A stretch of DNA of 58,029 nucleotides, from assembly GCA_003054695.1 (NCBI GenBank), contig QAZA01000002.1:1-58029 (forward strand). The letters are read 5' to 3'. Shown here one piece after another: positions 45,805 to 55,198 of the stretch (its first letter is position 1; the number at the start of each line of letters is the position of its first letter). This DNA comes from Verrucomicrobia bacterium LW23 (GTDB lineage: Bacteria > Verrucomicrobiota > Verrucomicrobiia > Methylacidiphilales > UBA1321). The position numbers and the translations under genes are program-made. Under the pieces are notes generated by a model. That model made no database searches. It was not told the origin of the DNA and saw only the letters and a program-made list of their open reading frames with translations.

Positions 45805-47790
45805 ATGAATGTTCTTCCACTCCTTGTATTCGCATTTTCGTTTTTCCTGATCACGAGTCTGTGTGCCGGAGACCATGCTTCGCCTCCAGGCCCAAATCGC
45901 TCATCTGTTTCGACGAGCGACATCGTGCAGTATCCCAGTTGGGTCCCCTTGCGCAACGTACGGGACTATGGAGCAGTAGGCGATGGACAGACCGATGATA
46001 CTGCGGCCATACAGCGTGCGATCCAGGATCGCAAATTCACAGTTCAGCTTTACTTTCCGCCGGGAACCTATCTGGTTTCAGACACCCTCGTGGGACTCGG
46101 GCGCACGGGTGAGCCTCAGTGCTGGATGCAGTTCTACGGGTCTGGGCGCTCGGTCACCAGAATCAAACTAAAGGACCAATCGCCTGGCTTCCAGGATACT
46201 GCAAATCCACGTCCTGTCATTTGGTTTCGGGGTAAAATCACCGCGGAGTCCGGACAGCCTCGCGAACAGCCAAACGTCGCCTTCTTTAATTCAGCCTACG
46301 ACCTGACCATTGATGTTGGCTCTGGAAATCCGGCCGCCGTCGGTATTGACTGGATGGTTTGCAACACGGGCTCGTTGCGCCGCGTCGATATTATCTCAAC
46401 CGATCCCAAAGGCCAGGGATTCGCCGGATTGCGAATGTCACGCAATGATGGAACATCCTTCATGCGAGATGTTCGAATCACAGGATTCGACTACGGCTGG
46501 TGGCGTGCTGCCAACGCGCAATCGATGGCGGTAGAGTCCCTGACTCTGAAGAACCAGCTTGTTGCGGGAATCTATAACCGTAATTCAGTATTCACTATTC
46601 GCGGTCTGAGCAGTGAAAACCGCGTGCCTACACTGTTGCAAGTTGAGGCCACGTGCCAGGCCACACTACTCAACGCCCAAATCACAGGCGGAGCCCCGGC
46701 GGCCATCGTCCAGGAATCGCCCGATGCCTTCCTTTATTTGCGCGACGTAGAGGCCGACGGATCTCACCTCCTCGTCCAGAATCCGCCGGAGGCTCCCTCA
46801 TCCTCGCTTCCCGGCCCCAGGCTGTCAGGCGAATGGTTCTCACACCCCCCGGTCGTGGTGAACCAAACGACTCCCAGTGCCTCGTTAAATCTTCCCATAA
46901 AGGATGCGCCCGACTTCCACGACAACGACCCTGCCAACTGGGCGACGCCGGCAGATTTCTCCGACGATAGTACAGGCGACTACTCCGTTCGCTTGCAAAA
47001 GGCGATCGACTCGGGTGCGACGACCATCGTTCTGGACTCCTCCGGGCGGGGGCACTTCCGCAGCCCGGTAGTGGTCCGCGGACGCGTGAGGCGCATCATT
47101 GGCTTTTGGAAGCAACCGACAGCGGCAAAAGACTCCGATATCCAGAACCCCTACGATGAAAGCGGGCGGCTCGTTCCCTCGCGTTGCTTCCTTCGCATTG
47201 CTGACGGTGATGGTTCGCCTCTCATCATTGAGCAATTCCACCAGTTTGCCGGAGCCATTTACAATGAATCATCGCGTGCTCTCGTCCTGCGGGACATGGG
47301 GGCCGATTACGAAAACGGCCCTACAGGCACCGGAGATCTGTTCGTAGAAGGGAACATGTGCGCCCACTACCGTATTGGGCACGGCCAAAATGCCTGGTTA
47401 CGAAGCGTCGATGCAGTCTTTGGAAAATATAACCCTGACATTCTGGCAGACGGCAGCAATGTCGTGGTGCTATCGAATCGCACGGAGGGCGGAGGTGTTT
47501 TTGTGGAAGCCATCAATGGAGCCAAAGTGGAGATTCTTGGCACCAGCCACTTTATTGCCAACGTCCACAAAACATACGGACCCGGCGAGGCAACCGCCTA
47601 TACAGTGCGAAACGCATCTCTTTCCATTGTGAATTACTCGGAGACAGGCTTTGGCAAAAACTACCCGGCCACGCTTATCAGCGCTACTCAGGGAGGGGTG
47701 GACACCCAAATAGATCGCGACTACACCGGAGTGTACCCCCGTCACCGTTACCGCCGTTTTCTGCTATTCCGCTCAGACGCCGCGCGCTGA
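45805..47790 (+). CDS. Secreted pectate-lyase-3-type beta-helix protein
   Basis: This 661-residue protein has a signal peptide (1-21, ending 'ITSLCA'). 'VRDYGAVGDGQTDDTAAIQRAI' (52-73) is the Pectate_lyase_3/GH55-type opening of a right-handed beta-helix. A second, weaker copy ('DFSDDSTGDYSVRLQKAI', about residue 395) begins another helix, so the protein has two beta-helix modules, as in GH55-like glucanases and phage tailspike-like lyases. The reaction cannot be told. ATG 45805 directly precedes the signal peptide; an ATG at 45715 would add 30 residues. It ends 131 bp before the convergent LacI-3 gene, which lies between it and cassette 2. Confidence 0.83.
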   Translation: MNVLPLLVFAFSFFLITSLCAGDHASPPGPNRSSVSTSDIVQYPSWVPLRNVRDYGAVGDGQTDDTAAIQRAIQDRKFTVQLYFPPGTYLVSDTLVGLGRTGEPQCWMQFYGSGRSVTRIKLKDQSPGFQDTANPRPVIWFRGKITAESGQPREQPNVAFFNSAYDLTIDVGSGNPAAVGIDWMVCNTGSLRRVDIISTDPKGQGFAGLRMSRNDGTSFMRDVRITGFDYGWWRAANAQSMAVESLTLKNQLVAGIYNRNSVFTIRGLSSENRVPTLLQVEATCQATLLNAQITGGAPAAIVQESPDAFLYLRDVEADGSHLLVQNPPEAPSSSLPGPRLSGEWFSHPPVVVNQTTPSASLNLPIKDAPDFHDNDPANWATPADFSDDSTGDYSVRLQKAIDSGATTIVLDSSGRGHFRSPVVVRGRVRRIIGFWKQPTAAKDSDIQNPYDESGRLVPSRCFLRIADGDGSPLIIEQFHQFAGAIYNESSRALVLRDMGADYENGPTGTGDLFVEGNMCAHYRIGHGQNAWLRSVDAVFGKYNPDILADGSNVVVLSNRTEGGGVFVEAINGAKVEILGTSHFIANVHKTYGPGEATAYTVRNASLSIVNYSETGFGKNYPATLISATQGGVDTQIDRDYTGVYPRHRYRRFLLFRSDAAR

Positions 47791-47921
47791 TAGCCTGATG
47801 ATGATGGTGGCGTGAAGATCTTGCGGAGTTACGGAAAGACGGCCCCCTCTTTTGATGCGCCAGGATGCGGGCATGGGGCCGCCGCTCCGGTGGCGCGACA
47901 ATCGTAAGGAGAATCCGCGGA

Positions 47922-48941
47922 TCACGCTCTCCTGAGGATGCTGTTGCCTTCCTGCCACCGGCTTTCAATCAGCATTGTACGCGGGGTTTCCGGTATCCCT
48001 CGCTCATTTCGATATACCTGGCCCACAAGCATGTCGACAGCCAGACTGCCCACCAGGTTGTGCTGTTGGTCTATCCCGGCCATATGGGGTCTCCCCGCGG
48101 GCCAGTCAAGCAGCAAGAAACCTATGTCAGCTGGAATCTTGAGGCCGGCATTTGCTATCATGTCTGCAATAAGGGGATCAACCGCAACGATGCAATCGGG
48201 TTTCTCCTTGGACAGCCATGCCAGAAGATCATCTTTCCTTGTGGTTTTGGGGTTAAACGGAGTCACTCTTTGGTCGCATGGAAGTGACGGCTGGTAGGCA
48301 AGAAAGGCATCAAGGTAACAGTTGTCCGACCTTGCGTTGGTCTCCGACGATACGCACAGGCCGATGCGGCGATAACCACGCCGGCTCAACTCACGAAGGG
48401 CCACACGTACGGAATGGAGATGGTGGTTGGCCGCGCGATGTACCAACGGGCGCCGCATGGAATATCCCAGAGCCACAAAACTGAATCTGCGCCAGTCGAG
48501 CCGCATGTGTCCTCCCCCATGAGAAATAGGGGCAAGAATAAGTCCCTGGATCGCGCGATGATCGAGGATCTGGCTCAATCTTTTGCCCGTCATGCCGGGC
48601 TCCCGCAGATTGAAGCTGTCAAGTGCGTAGCCCTGGCTGGTGGCCCTTTCCTGGGCACCGCGGTACATGGCCAAAATGGTGGGACTGGCCTTCCAGGCAT
48701 CGTTACTCCAATCCGTTATCCAGGCAAGCGTGCCGGTGTAGGGCGCGCGCCGTGATTCGCCAAGATGAGTGGCCAAACGCTGGATCAGCGGGTCGGGGCG
48801 GTAATTCAGCTCAGCGGCAAGTCTTTGGATCCGTTCACGGGTGGCGATCGGAATTTTAGGACAGTCACGCAAGGCACGGGAAACGGTCATGCGCGAAACA
48901 CCCGCAGCGGCTGCCACTGTTTGCATTGTCACTTTACTCAT
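47922..48941 (-). CDS. LacI-family transcriptional regulator (LacI-3), paralogue of LacI-1
   Basis: This 339-residue regulator has an HTH at residues 3-25 ('VTMQTVAAAAGVSRMTVSRAL') and a sensor domain beginning 'TGTLAWITDW'. 'YRGAQERATSQGYALDSFNL', 'ANHHLHSVRVAL' and 'RGYRRIGLCVS' match equivalent blocks of LacI-1 at 22388-23485 in order and spacing. ATG 48939-48941 is used because GGAG lies 7 nt upstream and the family N-terminus starts there. The gene is divergent from cassette 2, whose first gene begins 258 bp away. A short palindrome at 49129-49139 lies between them. Direct control of the cassette is a reasonable inference. Confidence 0.93.
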   Translation of the reverse strand: MSKVTMQTVAAAAGVSRMTVSRALRDCPKIPIATRERIQRLAAELNYRPDPLIQRLATHLGESRRAPYTGTLAWITDWSNDAWKASPTILAMYRGAQERATSQGYALDSFNLREPGMTGKRLSQILDHRAIQGLILAPISHGGGHMRLDWRRFSFVALGYSMRRPLVHRAANHHLHSVRVALRELSRRGYRRIGLCVSSETNARSDNCYLDAFLAYQPSLPCDQRVTPFNPKTTRKDDLLAWLSKEKPDCIVAVDPLIADMIANAGLKIPADIGFLLLDWPAGRPHMAGIDQQHNLVGSLAVDMLVGQVYRNERGIPETPRTMLIESRWQEGNSILRRA

Positions 48942-49128
48942 CCAGGTACTCCAACAAGAGGGGAAGAACGCTCTATTCAAGTCAAATGGAATGAATGTCC
49001 ATGGCCCGCGAGGCAATTTCTCGGATTAATGAGTGATTAAGGCCCATTCGCTGCCGATAATATGAACCAGTGTTACTTGCATGACGCAATCAAACGCGCC
49101 GCAAAGCGCCGTCGAAGCCTTGCGCCGG

Positions 49129-49139
49129 GTTACGGTAAC
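49129..49139. promoter_or_regulatory. Candidate operator upstream of cassette 2
   Basis: GTTACGGTAAC is a perfect inverted repeat around a single central base, 60 bp before the cassette 2 gene D ATG. It shares the GTT..AAC frame with the cassette 1 operator but is shorter. Confidence 0.4.
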
Positions 49140-49199
49140 ATGACCCTTGTCTTGTTTGCAAACATCAGTGCATTAGATTGAAGAGCATAAATTTCTGCT

Positions 49200-49889
49200 A
49201 TGAAAAATGCTTCCTCCATGCTGTCGGTGCCGATAGGGAACAATGCACATACCGGGAGCCGCCGCTCCGCATTTTCGCTGATCGAGCTTCTCCTGACCAT
49301 TTCCATAATGGCGCTGCTCACAGGCATTGCAGCACCTTCCATAGGATACCTTGCGGACGGGGGAATGACGAGCGTGGAAGCAAAATCGGAGGCAATTTTA
49401 CAGCAGGCCCTTCAACACGCCGTCACCCAACGAACCTTTGTGAGGGTTGGGCTCGCCAGCTACACGGACACCGCCAGCGGTCGCCAGAGCTTGTTGTGCG
49501 TAGCGATTGCAAGCACAACAGGGGATCTCCGGTCGGAAGAGTTTGATGATGAGGCATCATGGCGTCAACTTGCGATTCCTGTTGCATTGCGCGGAGTCAA
49601 GCTGGACGACTCTCATATTCCTCAGTCCAGTGTAATGGTTTCAGTTTCCCAGAGCTCTTATCCAGCTTTTGAGCGCAAGAGTGGTAACTCGAGCACGGTT
49701 TTCAGCCATGTGTTCCAAATAGACCCCCAGGGGCAGGTCACTCTGGGAAAGAGCGTCTATCCCCGCGAAGTGGTTCTTCCGCTGGCAAATCCCCAAAGGC
49801 CAGGCAATCCCGTTGTGATATCGATATCAGGACTTACGGGTAAAGTTCGCGCGATGAGGAAGGAGCAGCTTATAGCTCTTAACAAGTAA
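49200..49889 (+). CDS. Verru_Chthon cassette protein D (cassette 2), GspH-like prepilin
   Basis: This 229-residue prepilin-like protein is the first gene of cassette 2. The leader ends at Ala24, followed by 'FSLIELLLTISIMALLTGI' with Glu29 at +5. The mature domain has the 'EAILQQALQHAVTQRTFVRV' segment seen in the D protein of cassette 1 ('ATINLLTVARTEAITRRQLVRF'), so the two are homologous though diverged. It should be processed by a prepilin peptidase encoded elsewhere. Gene B follows after 19 nt. LacI-3 lies divergently upstream. Confidence 0.87.
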   Translation: MKNASSMLSVPIGNNAHTGSRRSAFSLIELLLTISIMALLTGIAAPSIGYLADGGMTSVEAKSEAILQQALQHAVTQRTFVRVGLASYTDTASGRQSLLCVAIASTTGDLRSEEFDDEASWRQLAIPVALRGVKLDDSHIPQSSVMVSVSQSSYPAFERKSGNSSTVFSHVFQIDPQGQVTLGKSVYPREVVLPLANPQRPGNPVVISISGLTGKVRAMRKEQLIALNK

Positions 49890-49908
49890 GACTTTTTGTG
49901 GTTAAGCT

Positions 49909-50478
49909 ATGAACGCAAGCCTACGCAGGAGTAGTAAGGGGTTTTCGCTGGTTGAGGTGTCTGTTGCCTTAGGTCTCACAACGTTCACACTATTGACGGT
50001 TGTAGGCCTTATGCTTGTAGGATTGCAGACCGCCAGTGTCAGCGGGCAGGAAACCCAGGCCATTAATCTTCTCAGCGCTGCTGCTTCAGACCTTCAGAAC
50101 GTTTCTCTTAGCGCCACAGAGTCGAAGATCTTTAAGTTTTCACCTGCCCCGTGGGCAAAAGACAACAATCATGCGGTTGTCGTAAACCCCTCCCTACAGG
50201 CTGGAAAAACGATAACCGTTTGCGTGACTGATAACTACGAGGTTGTTCCTCCTGAAGATCCGCTCGCGCGATTCAGGTTGACTCTTCGCTACACACGAGT
50301 TCCCGGCGCATCAGGCGTGGCATCGCTGGTGCCGGGCGACCAGGCAGGAAGCTCTCCGCTTGCTCCGATTGAAGCAGTGTTAATAGTGAGCTGGCCCGCG
50401 AGCAAGGATCCCATGTCTTCCGAGAACAAGCCTCAAGGTTGGATAGAAAGCTATCTTACATTCCGGAAACCTTTATGA
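49909..50478 (+). CDS. Verru_Chthon cassette protein B (cassette 2), GspI-like prepilin
   Basis: This 189-residue prepilin-like protein has a short leader ending at Gly11, then 'FSLVEVSVALGLTTFTLLTV' with Glu16 at +5. 'SLVEVSVAL' closely resembles the GspI start. Like the cassette 1 B protein, its next segment ('LMLVGLQTASVSGQETQAINLL') continues the pilin helix. The stop codon overlaps the ATG of gene C by four bases (ATGA), the same junction as in cassette 1. Confidence 0.87.
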   Translation: MNASLRRSSKGFSLVEVSVALGLTTFTLLTVVGLMLVGLQTASVSGQETQAINLLSAAASDLQNVSLSATESKIFKFSPAPWAKDNNHAVVVNPSLQAGKTITVCVTDNYEVVPPEDPLARFRLTLRYTRVPGASGVASLVPGDQAGSSPLAPIEAVLIVSWPASKDPMSSENKPQGWIESYLTFRKPL

Positions 50479-51377
50479 ACACAAAGCCGCTTTATTCGTT
50501 CAGCAGAAGGTCGGGATGCTTCGTGTCGCTGCCCAACGGCCTGCGCTATCAGCAACGTGGGGCCTTTAGTCTGACAGAACTCATGGTTGCAGTAGGCATC
50601 TTCTCGATTATGTGTGTAGTGTTACTACAGATAGTGAACGGATCGGGGGATGTTATCCGTATTAATCAGCGGCGATTCAGCGCAGATAATCAGGCCCGAT
50701 TTATACTCGACCGTATCGGGCTTGACCTCGAAGCTATGTTCCCACGGCGGGATCTTCCTCGATACTTTGCTAACGTCCAGACGGGGAAAGACTTTCTTAA
50801 GCTTATCGCCGACGTTCCCGCCTCGTCCGGAGACAGGAGGGCTGCTTTGATAGCCTGGCGTATCTCCCCCGATCCCGGAACAGGAAAGCTGTCGTTGCGC
50901 CGCGCGGCGAAAGGGCTGGACTTTTCGCAAACCGGCTGGGTAGGGCTTCGAATTTCCGACAACCTGCCAATCACCTTTGCAGACATAGTCCATCCGGCGT
51001 TCAACCTTGTCGATCCAGATTTTGATACGTTGGGTGAAGGAGTTGTGCGGGTTGGACTAGCTTTTCAAGAGCGCGGAACCGGAGAATTGCTTAAAGACGC
51101 TCCTTCGTTATCCAACGGTTCGCCTGATCTATCGCGTACTGCAGCTATCTCGGTAACACTGGTTGTAATTGATACGGAGGCTTCAAACAAGCTAACCAAC
51201 GCCCAGTTACAGAGTTTAGCATCAGCCTTTCCGGAGCCTGTAGACGAAGTGCCGTTGGCCCAAAGCTGGGGAGCTATTGCGGCCAATTCGGAAGGATTTC
51301 CAGGTATTCCAGCCGATGTTTCCAAGAGATTACGTGTCTATCAGCGCTTCTATCCGCTGTGCAACTTTTCAAACTAA
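50475..51377 (+). CDS. Verru_Chthon cassette protein C (cassette 2), GspJ-like prepilin
   Basis: This 300-residue prepilin-like protein has a leader ending at Ala30, then 'FSLTELMVAVGIFSIMCVVLLQI' with Glu35 at +5. The 'VGIF' within the helix is typical of GspJ. 'ADNQARFILDRIGLDLEAMF' after the helix matches the 'QTGRAVLELMSRELTGALV' segment of the cassette 1 C protein. I use ATG 50475, which overlaps the end of gene B; the longer frame begins at a TTG 12 codons upstream. The A gene begins 20 nt after the stop. Confidence 0.87.
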   Translation: MNTKPLYSFSRRSGCFVSLPNGLRYQQRGAFSLTELMVAVGIFSIMCVVLLQIVNGSGDVIRINQRRFSADNQARFILDRIGLDLEAMFPRRDLPRYFANVQTGKDFLKLIADVPASSGDRRAALIAWRISPDPGTGKLSLRRAAKGLDFSQTGWVGLRISDNLPITFADIVHPAFNLVDPDFDTLGEGVVRVGLAFQERGTGELLKDAPSLSNGSPDLSRTAAISVTLVVIDTEASNKLTNAQLQSLASAFPEPVDEVPLAQSWGAIAANSEGFPGIPADVSKRLRVYQRFYPLCNFSN

Positions 51378-51397
51378 TCCCAGCCCATCCAGATCGT

Positions 51398-54300
51398 ATG
51401 GAACAATTGCCCTTCTTCGGAAATTTTCGGACGAGCGGAAAGTCAAAGTGCGTGTTCAGAGGTGACGACCGCTCCGGCAAACGTGCTGCCGCTCTGGTCC
51501 TGACTCTCTGCTTTGTCATCATGATGACATCGCTTGTATTGGTCTTCTTCATCCGAACACAGAACTCTCAGCAACTGTCCTTCAGCAGTACCAATCAGTA
51601 TCGTGCAGCACAGCTTGCGCGCAGTGCCTCAGAAGTCATTATTGGAGAGCTGCGAAGCCAGATTGCCTCTCCGACATTTTCTGAGACCATCTCTGCTGAT
51701 ATCGGAAACGATGCGTTTCGGCCACTCGATGGCACCAAAGCGTATGCATACGTGCCCGCCTCGGTTCGTGCATTACGTCAATCAAAAGGCGGCGGCTACC
51801 TCACCCTGCTGAATTGGGCGGAAAACGACACTGGCGCCGGAGGAGCAGGCGCAGCGCTGTATCCTGGAGGCAGGAATCTTCTTTCCGGATACTCGGGAGC
51901 CGCCGTCAGCACGGATCAAAATAGCAAAAACGGCAGTTCCCTCGCGTTAGAGACCCGATACAGTGTTTCACCCGGGCTGGTGCAAGAGAATTCGGACCTC
52001 GGCATGTCACTCCCGGGTCGCTGGGTACTTGTAACACGCTCCGGTATTCAAAGCCTGGCGGACGGTGGAGCTCTCCCCGACGGTGCGGACACACCCGGGG
52101 CCGACAATGCGGTAACCGGACGTTTTACCTACTATATCTATGATCTTGGGTCTCTGGCAGATGCCAACGCTGCGGGCTTTCCGGCAAGTGCCTTTACGGT
52201 AAATCAAAAAGGCGCGAAATCCAATGTAGCCTCTCTGGACCTAAATCAGATTGTACCTGGCAGCGGCAACGCCATTACAGACTGGAGGCATCAATCTACC
52301 GCCCCGTCCTTCGCGTCATATCTTTCAGACTTCGCAACTCCCCAGGGTTTCCTTACCGTACCAGTAGGTGACAATGCTTTTCTCAGCAGGCAGGACCTGC
52401 TTCGATTTATCGATAATAAGGTTGGAACGAGTGCTTCCGCCCGCTCCTCCGCACAATACCTTACTCACTTTTCGCGGGCCTCCACCACCCCTTGCTGGTC
52501 CCCGGCGTACGATGCGGAGCATGCCGGAGGATCAGCTACATTTAAGTACAAGACGGACTCCGGAAGCCCAGGCTCCATTAACCGGGATTTTCTTAGTGTC
52601 CGGGCCAAAGCAAGCTTCACCCGTCTATATGGTCAGGACGTTAGTCCAGGGGATCTGTTGGTGGGGGCACGGTTCCCTCTTTCACGACTTTCGTGGCTGA
52701 TCGATGGAAACTTGAGCACCACAACATTCGAACCCTCTTCGGAGCTCACGAAAGACTTGGCAGCAATCAACGCTTCTCGTGCGAGGTATGGAGCCTCTCC
52801 GTTAAGTGAGAATGGGTTGATCCAGGCCGCTTTTGGTTTGGTATGGGACTCTCCCAGCGGTAGCTGGATTTACGCTGGAGCCAGCGGAAATACGGTGCGA
52901 AGCAATATTCTTACGCTCGATCAAGTCGCCTCAGAGGATCGCGAGCCAAACTTTATCGAGCTACTACGAGCTGCAGTCCTCCACGGCTCTCTCGGTCTGC
53001 GGTCAAGGTCCTTTGGCCCCTTTAATGATGGCTCTAACTTCGTTGTAGATTCCAGCTTCCTGGCAGAAGGACAGATCATACAGATAGCTGCCAACATCCT
53101 GGATCAGTACGATCGAGACAGTTTCCCCTGCCGAATCCAGTTTGGGACTCGCCGAACAGGCTCTGCGACAACGGCTTCCTGTTATTACGGGATCGAAAAT
53201 GTTCCCTATATTGCGCGACTGGCAATAAATGCCTACAGGCCAAACTCGAACGGAGGTACAACCGTTTCCTTCAGTGCCAAGCGTGACTACCTGTCGGCGT
53301 GGATTGAACCAGTTCTCTGGAACGTATCGATTGGATCCACTACAGCAGAGCCAGCATCTTATCGGATACGTCTGCTTTCCGGGCAAATCTGGGGCATGAC
53401 CGACGATGCGCAGGGAGGTCCGGGAGGAAATCATGGCGACAAGCATCTGTCCCCATCTCGTACAAATCTGTCTCCAGCGATAACCTGGTCTTCGTCCGGA
53501 TCGGGAAGCCTCAGCAGCATATTTTCATCACCGAAACTCCTAAGAGATTTGCTACCATCCCAGGGCTCAGTTACTGGTGGTCCTAACGATATATTTTCTG
53601 AGAATGGAAGTACCATCGCAGGGATGTGGATAGGTCAGACCCTGGCTGCCACTTATCCGCAAGATACCGCTTCACTCTATAACTATACTAACTTCAGAGT
53701 TAACTGGTCCGCGGTCAGTGGCGCTGGGCCAACAGGGCCAACTTTTGCGCTTGAAGCAAATTATGGAGGCAGTAACTGGCGGGAAATACAACGCATTACA
53801 TGGCGTAACGCTCCTTCAAGGCAGTCTCTGCCCATCAGCAACTGTACAGAGAGCTCCAGCCTGAGATTTACCGCCACCGAACGTCGAGGCTCCGATTTGG
53901 CTTACCTGGATCCTCGGTCTGCACGATTCGGAATGCATTCGCACGGGCCAGGGTTCAAAACCTCCGGCTTCTACGTCCTCCCCACCACGTCCACTACATC
54001 TTTCTTCACGCGAACTCTGTTTTCGGACGCGACGAACGCGCAGGACTCCTGCATCTACCTTCCGAATGGAACAGAGTTTTCCGTACCAACCGGAAGCGCG
54101 CCGCTGTATCGTCTTGCAGACAACTCCGCCGCACCGGGGACTGCGCCAACCTACAAGGATGTAGACGGAGTCCAGCGCCCCGGCGACGGGTGGTGGAGCA
54201 GTGCGACGGTCAACACCCTTCCTCTTCGCACCGATGGTGAGACGAATCGCTCTATTCACCTCAACCGCCCCTTCACCAACCTGGCGGAACTGGGCTACGT

Positions 54301-54961
54301 CTTCCGCGATACCCCGTGGAAATCGCTGGACCTCGTCTCCTCCAAGAGTGCCGACGCAGGCCTTCTGGATGTATTTACACTCAGCGAGGGCGAAGGAGCA
54401 TTTCCTTCGGTTGCAGGGCGAGTTGCACTTAACTCACCTCACCAGCGAATCATGCAGGCTCTGATTAAGGACGTTGCTTCGAATCCTTCGTCGGCCTCCC
54501 CCACCTATTACTCCGCTGCGGATGCCGACACGCTCGCCACCGCCCTTACGGGAAGTGGCACTTCCGAGGGATACCTCTACACTAGCGAAATGGGCCCCAG
54601 CACTCGTACACCTGTCGGAATAAGCGGTCTTGTTGTCCCCACCGTAAGTAATCCCGGCGAACTGGCAGGCTTTTTGGATCAGAACCAAACCGGGCCTGCT
54701 TTTGTAGGTTCCAAGGCCAAACGCATCAAAGGTGAACGTGAAGGAATTGTACGTGCACTCGCCGGAACTACTCAGGGCGGAACCTGGAACATCCTCATAG
54801 ATGTTACCGCTCAAGTCGGTCGTTACCCAAAGGGTGCCAAAACTCAACAGGATTTTCTCGTGCTGGGCGAGAAACGCTACTGGTTATCCATAGCGATTGA
54901 CCGTTTCACAGGCAAAATCATTGGCGAGCAGCTCGAGCCCGTTACTCGCTTTGATCCCTGA
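51398..54961 (+). CDS. Verru_Chthon cassette protein A (cassette 2), GspK-like large pseudopilin
   Basis: This 1,187-residue protein is the large member of cassette 2. The N-terminus is basic to about residue 29. A single hydrophobic helix 'AAALVLTLCFVIMMTSLVLV' follows with no Glu at +5, as in the cassette 1 A protein and in GspK. The rest is a large exported domain rich in Ser, Thr, Gly and Asn. The C-terminal block 'EREGIVRALAGTTQ...FLVLGEKRYWLSIAIDR' aligns with 'KEAIVRHLSGCMTT...KVLGEKRFYAVIER' of cassette 1, while the middle is strongly diverged. ATG 51398 is used; an upstream GTG at 51359 overlaps gene C and adds 13 residues. Diverged middles with conserved ends suggest different binding targets. 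Confidence 0.87.
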   Translation: MEQLPFFGNFRTSGKSKCVFRGDDRSGKRAAALVLTLCFVIMMTSLVLVFFIRTQNSQQLSFSSTNQYRAAQLARSASEVIIGELRSQIASPTFSETISADIGNDAFRPLDGTKAYAYVPASVRALRQSKGGGYLTLLNWAENDTGAGGAGAALYPGGRNLLSGYSGAAVSTDQNSKNGSSLALETRYSVSPGLVQENSDLGMSLPGRWVLVTRSGIQSLADGGALPDGADTPGADNAVTGRFTYYIYDLGSLADANAAGFPASAFTVNQKGAKSNVASLDLNQIVPGSGNAITDWRHQSTAPSFASYLSDFATPQGFLTVPVGDNAFLSRQDLLRFIDNKVGTSASARSSAQYLTHFSRASTTPCWSPAYDAEHAGGSATFKYKTDSGSPGSINRDFLSVRAKASFTRLYGQDVSPGDLLVGARFPLSRLSWLIDGNLSTTTFEPSSELTKDLAAINASRARYGASPLSENGLIQAAFGLVWDSPSGSWIYAGASGNTVRSNILTLDQVASEDREPNFIELLRAAVLHGSLGLRSRSFGPFNDGSNFVVDSSFLAEGQIIQIAANILDQYDRDSFPCRIQFGTRRTGSATTASCYYGIENVPYIARLAINAYRPNSNGGTTVSFSAKRDYLSAWIEPVLWNVSIGSTTAEPASYRIRLLSGQIWGMTDDAQGGPGGNHGDKHLSPSRTNLSPAITWSSSGSGSLSSIFSSPKLLRDLLPSQGSVTGGPNDIFSENGSTIAGMWIGQTLAATYPQDTASLYNYTNFRVNWSAVSGAGPTGPTFALEANYGGSNWREIQRITWRNAPSRQSLPISNCTESSSLRFTATERRGSDLAYLDPRSARFGMHSHGPGFKTSGFYVLPTTSTTSFFTRTLFSDATNAQDSCIYLPNGTEFSVPTGSAPLYRLADNSAAPGTAPTYKDVDGVQRPGDGWWSSATVNTLPLRTDGETNRSIHLNRPFTNLAELGYVFRDTPWKSLDLVSSKSADAGLLDVFTLSEGEGAFPSVAGRVALNSPHQRIMQALIKDVASNPSSASPTYYSAADADTLATALTGSGTSEGYLYTSEMGPSTRTPVGISGLVVPTVSNPGELAGFLDQNQTGPAFVGSKAKRIKGEREGIVRALAGTTQGGTWNILIDVTAQVGRYPKGAKTQQDFLVLGEKRYWLSIAIDRFTGKIIGEQLEPVTRFDP

Positions 54962-55141
54962 CATCCTGTGGAAAGCGTTCTCTGATTCTGACTCCGTCTA
55001 ATTCCTGCTTTATATGGCTTATTTTCGCCGGTCCCGGCTTCTGCTTTGGGTGATTCTCTGCGCATTGCATGGTTCTTTTCATGTAATTGCGGCTGATCAT
55101 GACCTTAGATTCTTAAAAGAGTGTAAAGGCAAAAAGGTATA

Positions 55142-55155
55142 GCGATAGCTATCAC
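55142..55155. promoter_or_regulatory. Palindrome upstream of Gfo/Idh/MocA gene
   Basis: GATAGCTATC (55144-55153) is perfect and extends outward with one mismatched pair. It lies 45 bp before the ATG at 55199, in an otherwise featureless 237-bp gap after cassette 2. An operator is possible. Confidence 0.35.
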
Positions 55156-55198
55156 TCATTTCCTATAGCCAGGTGACATCTCTCCAAACACAAACTTC

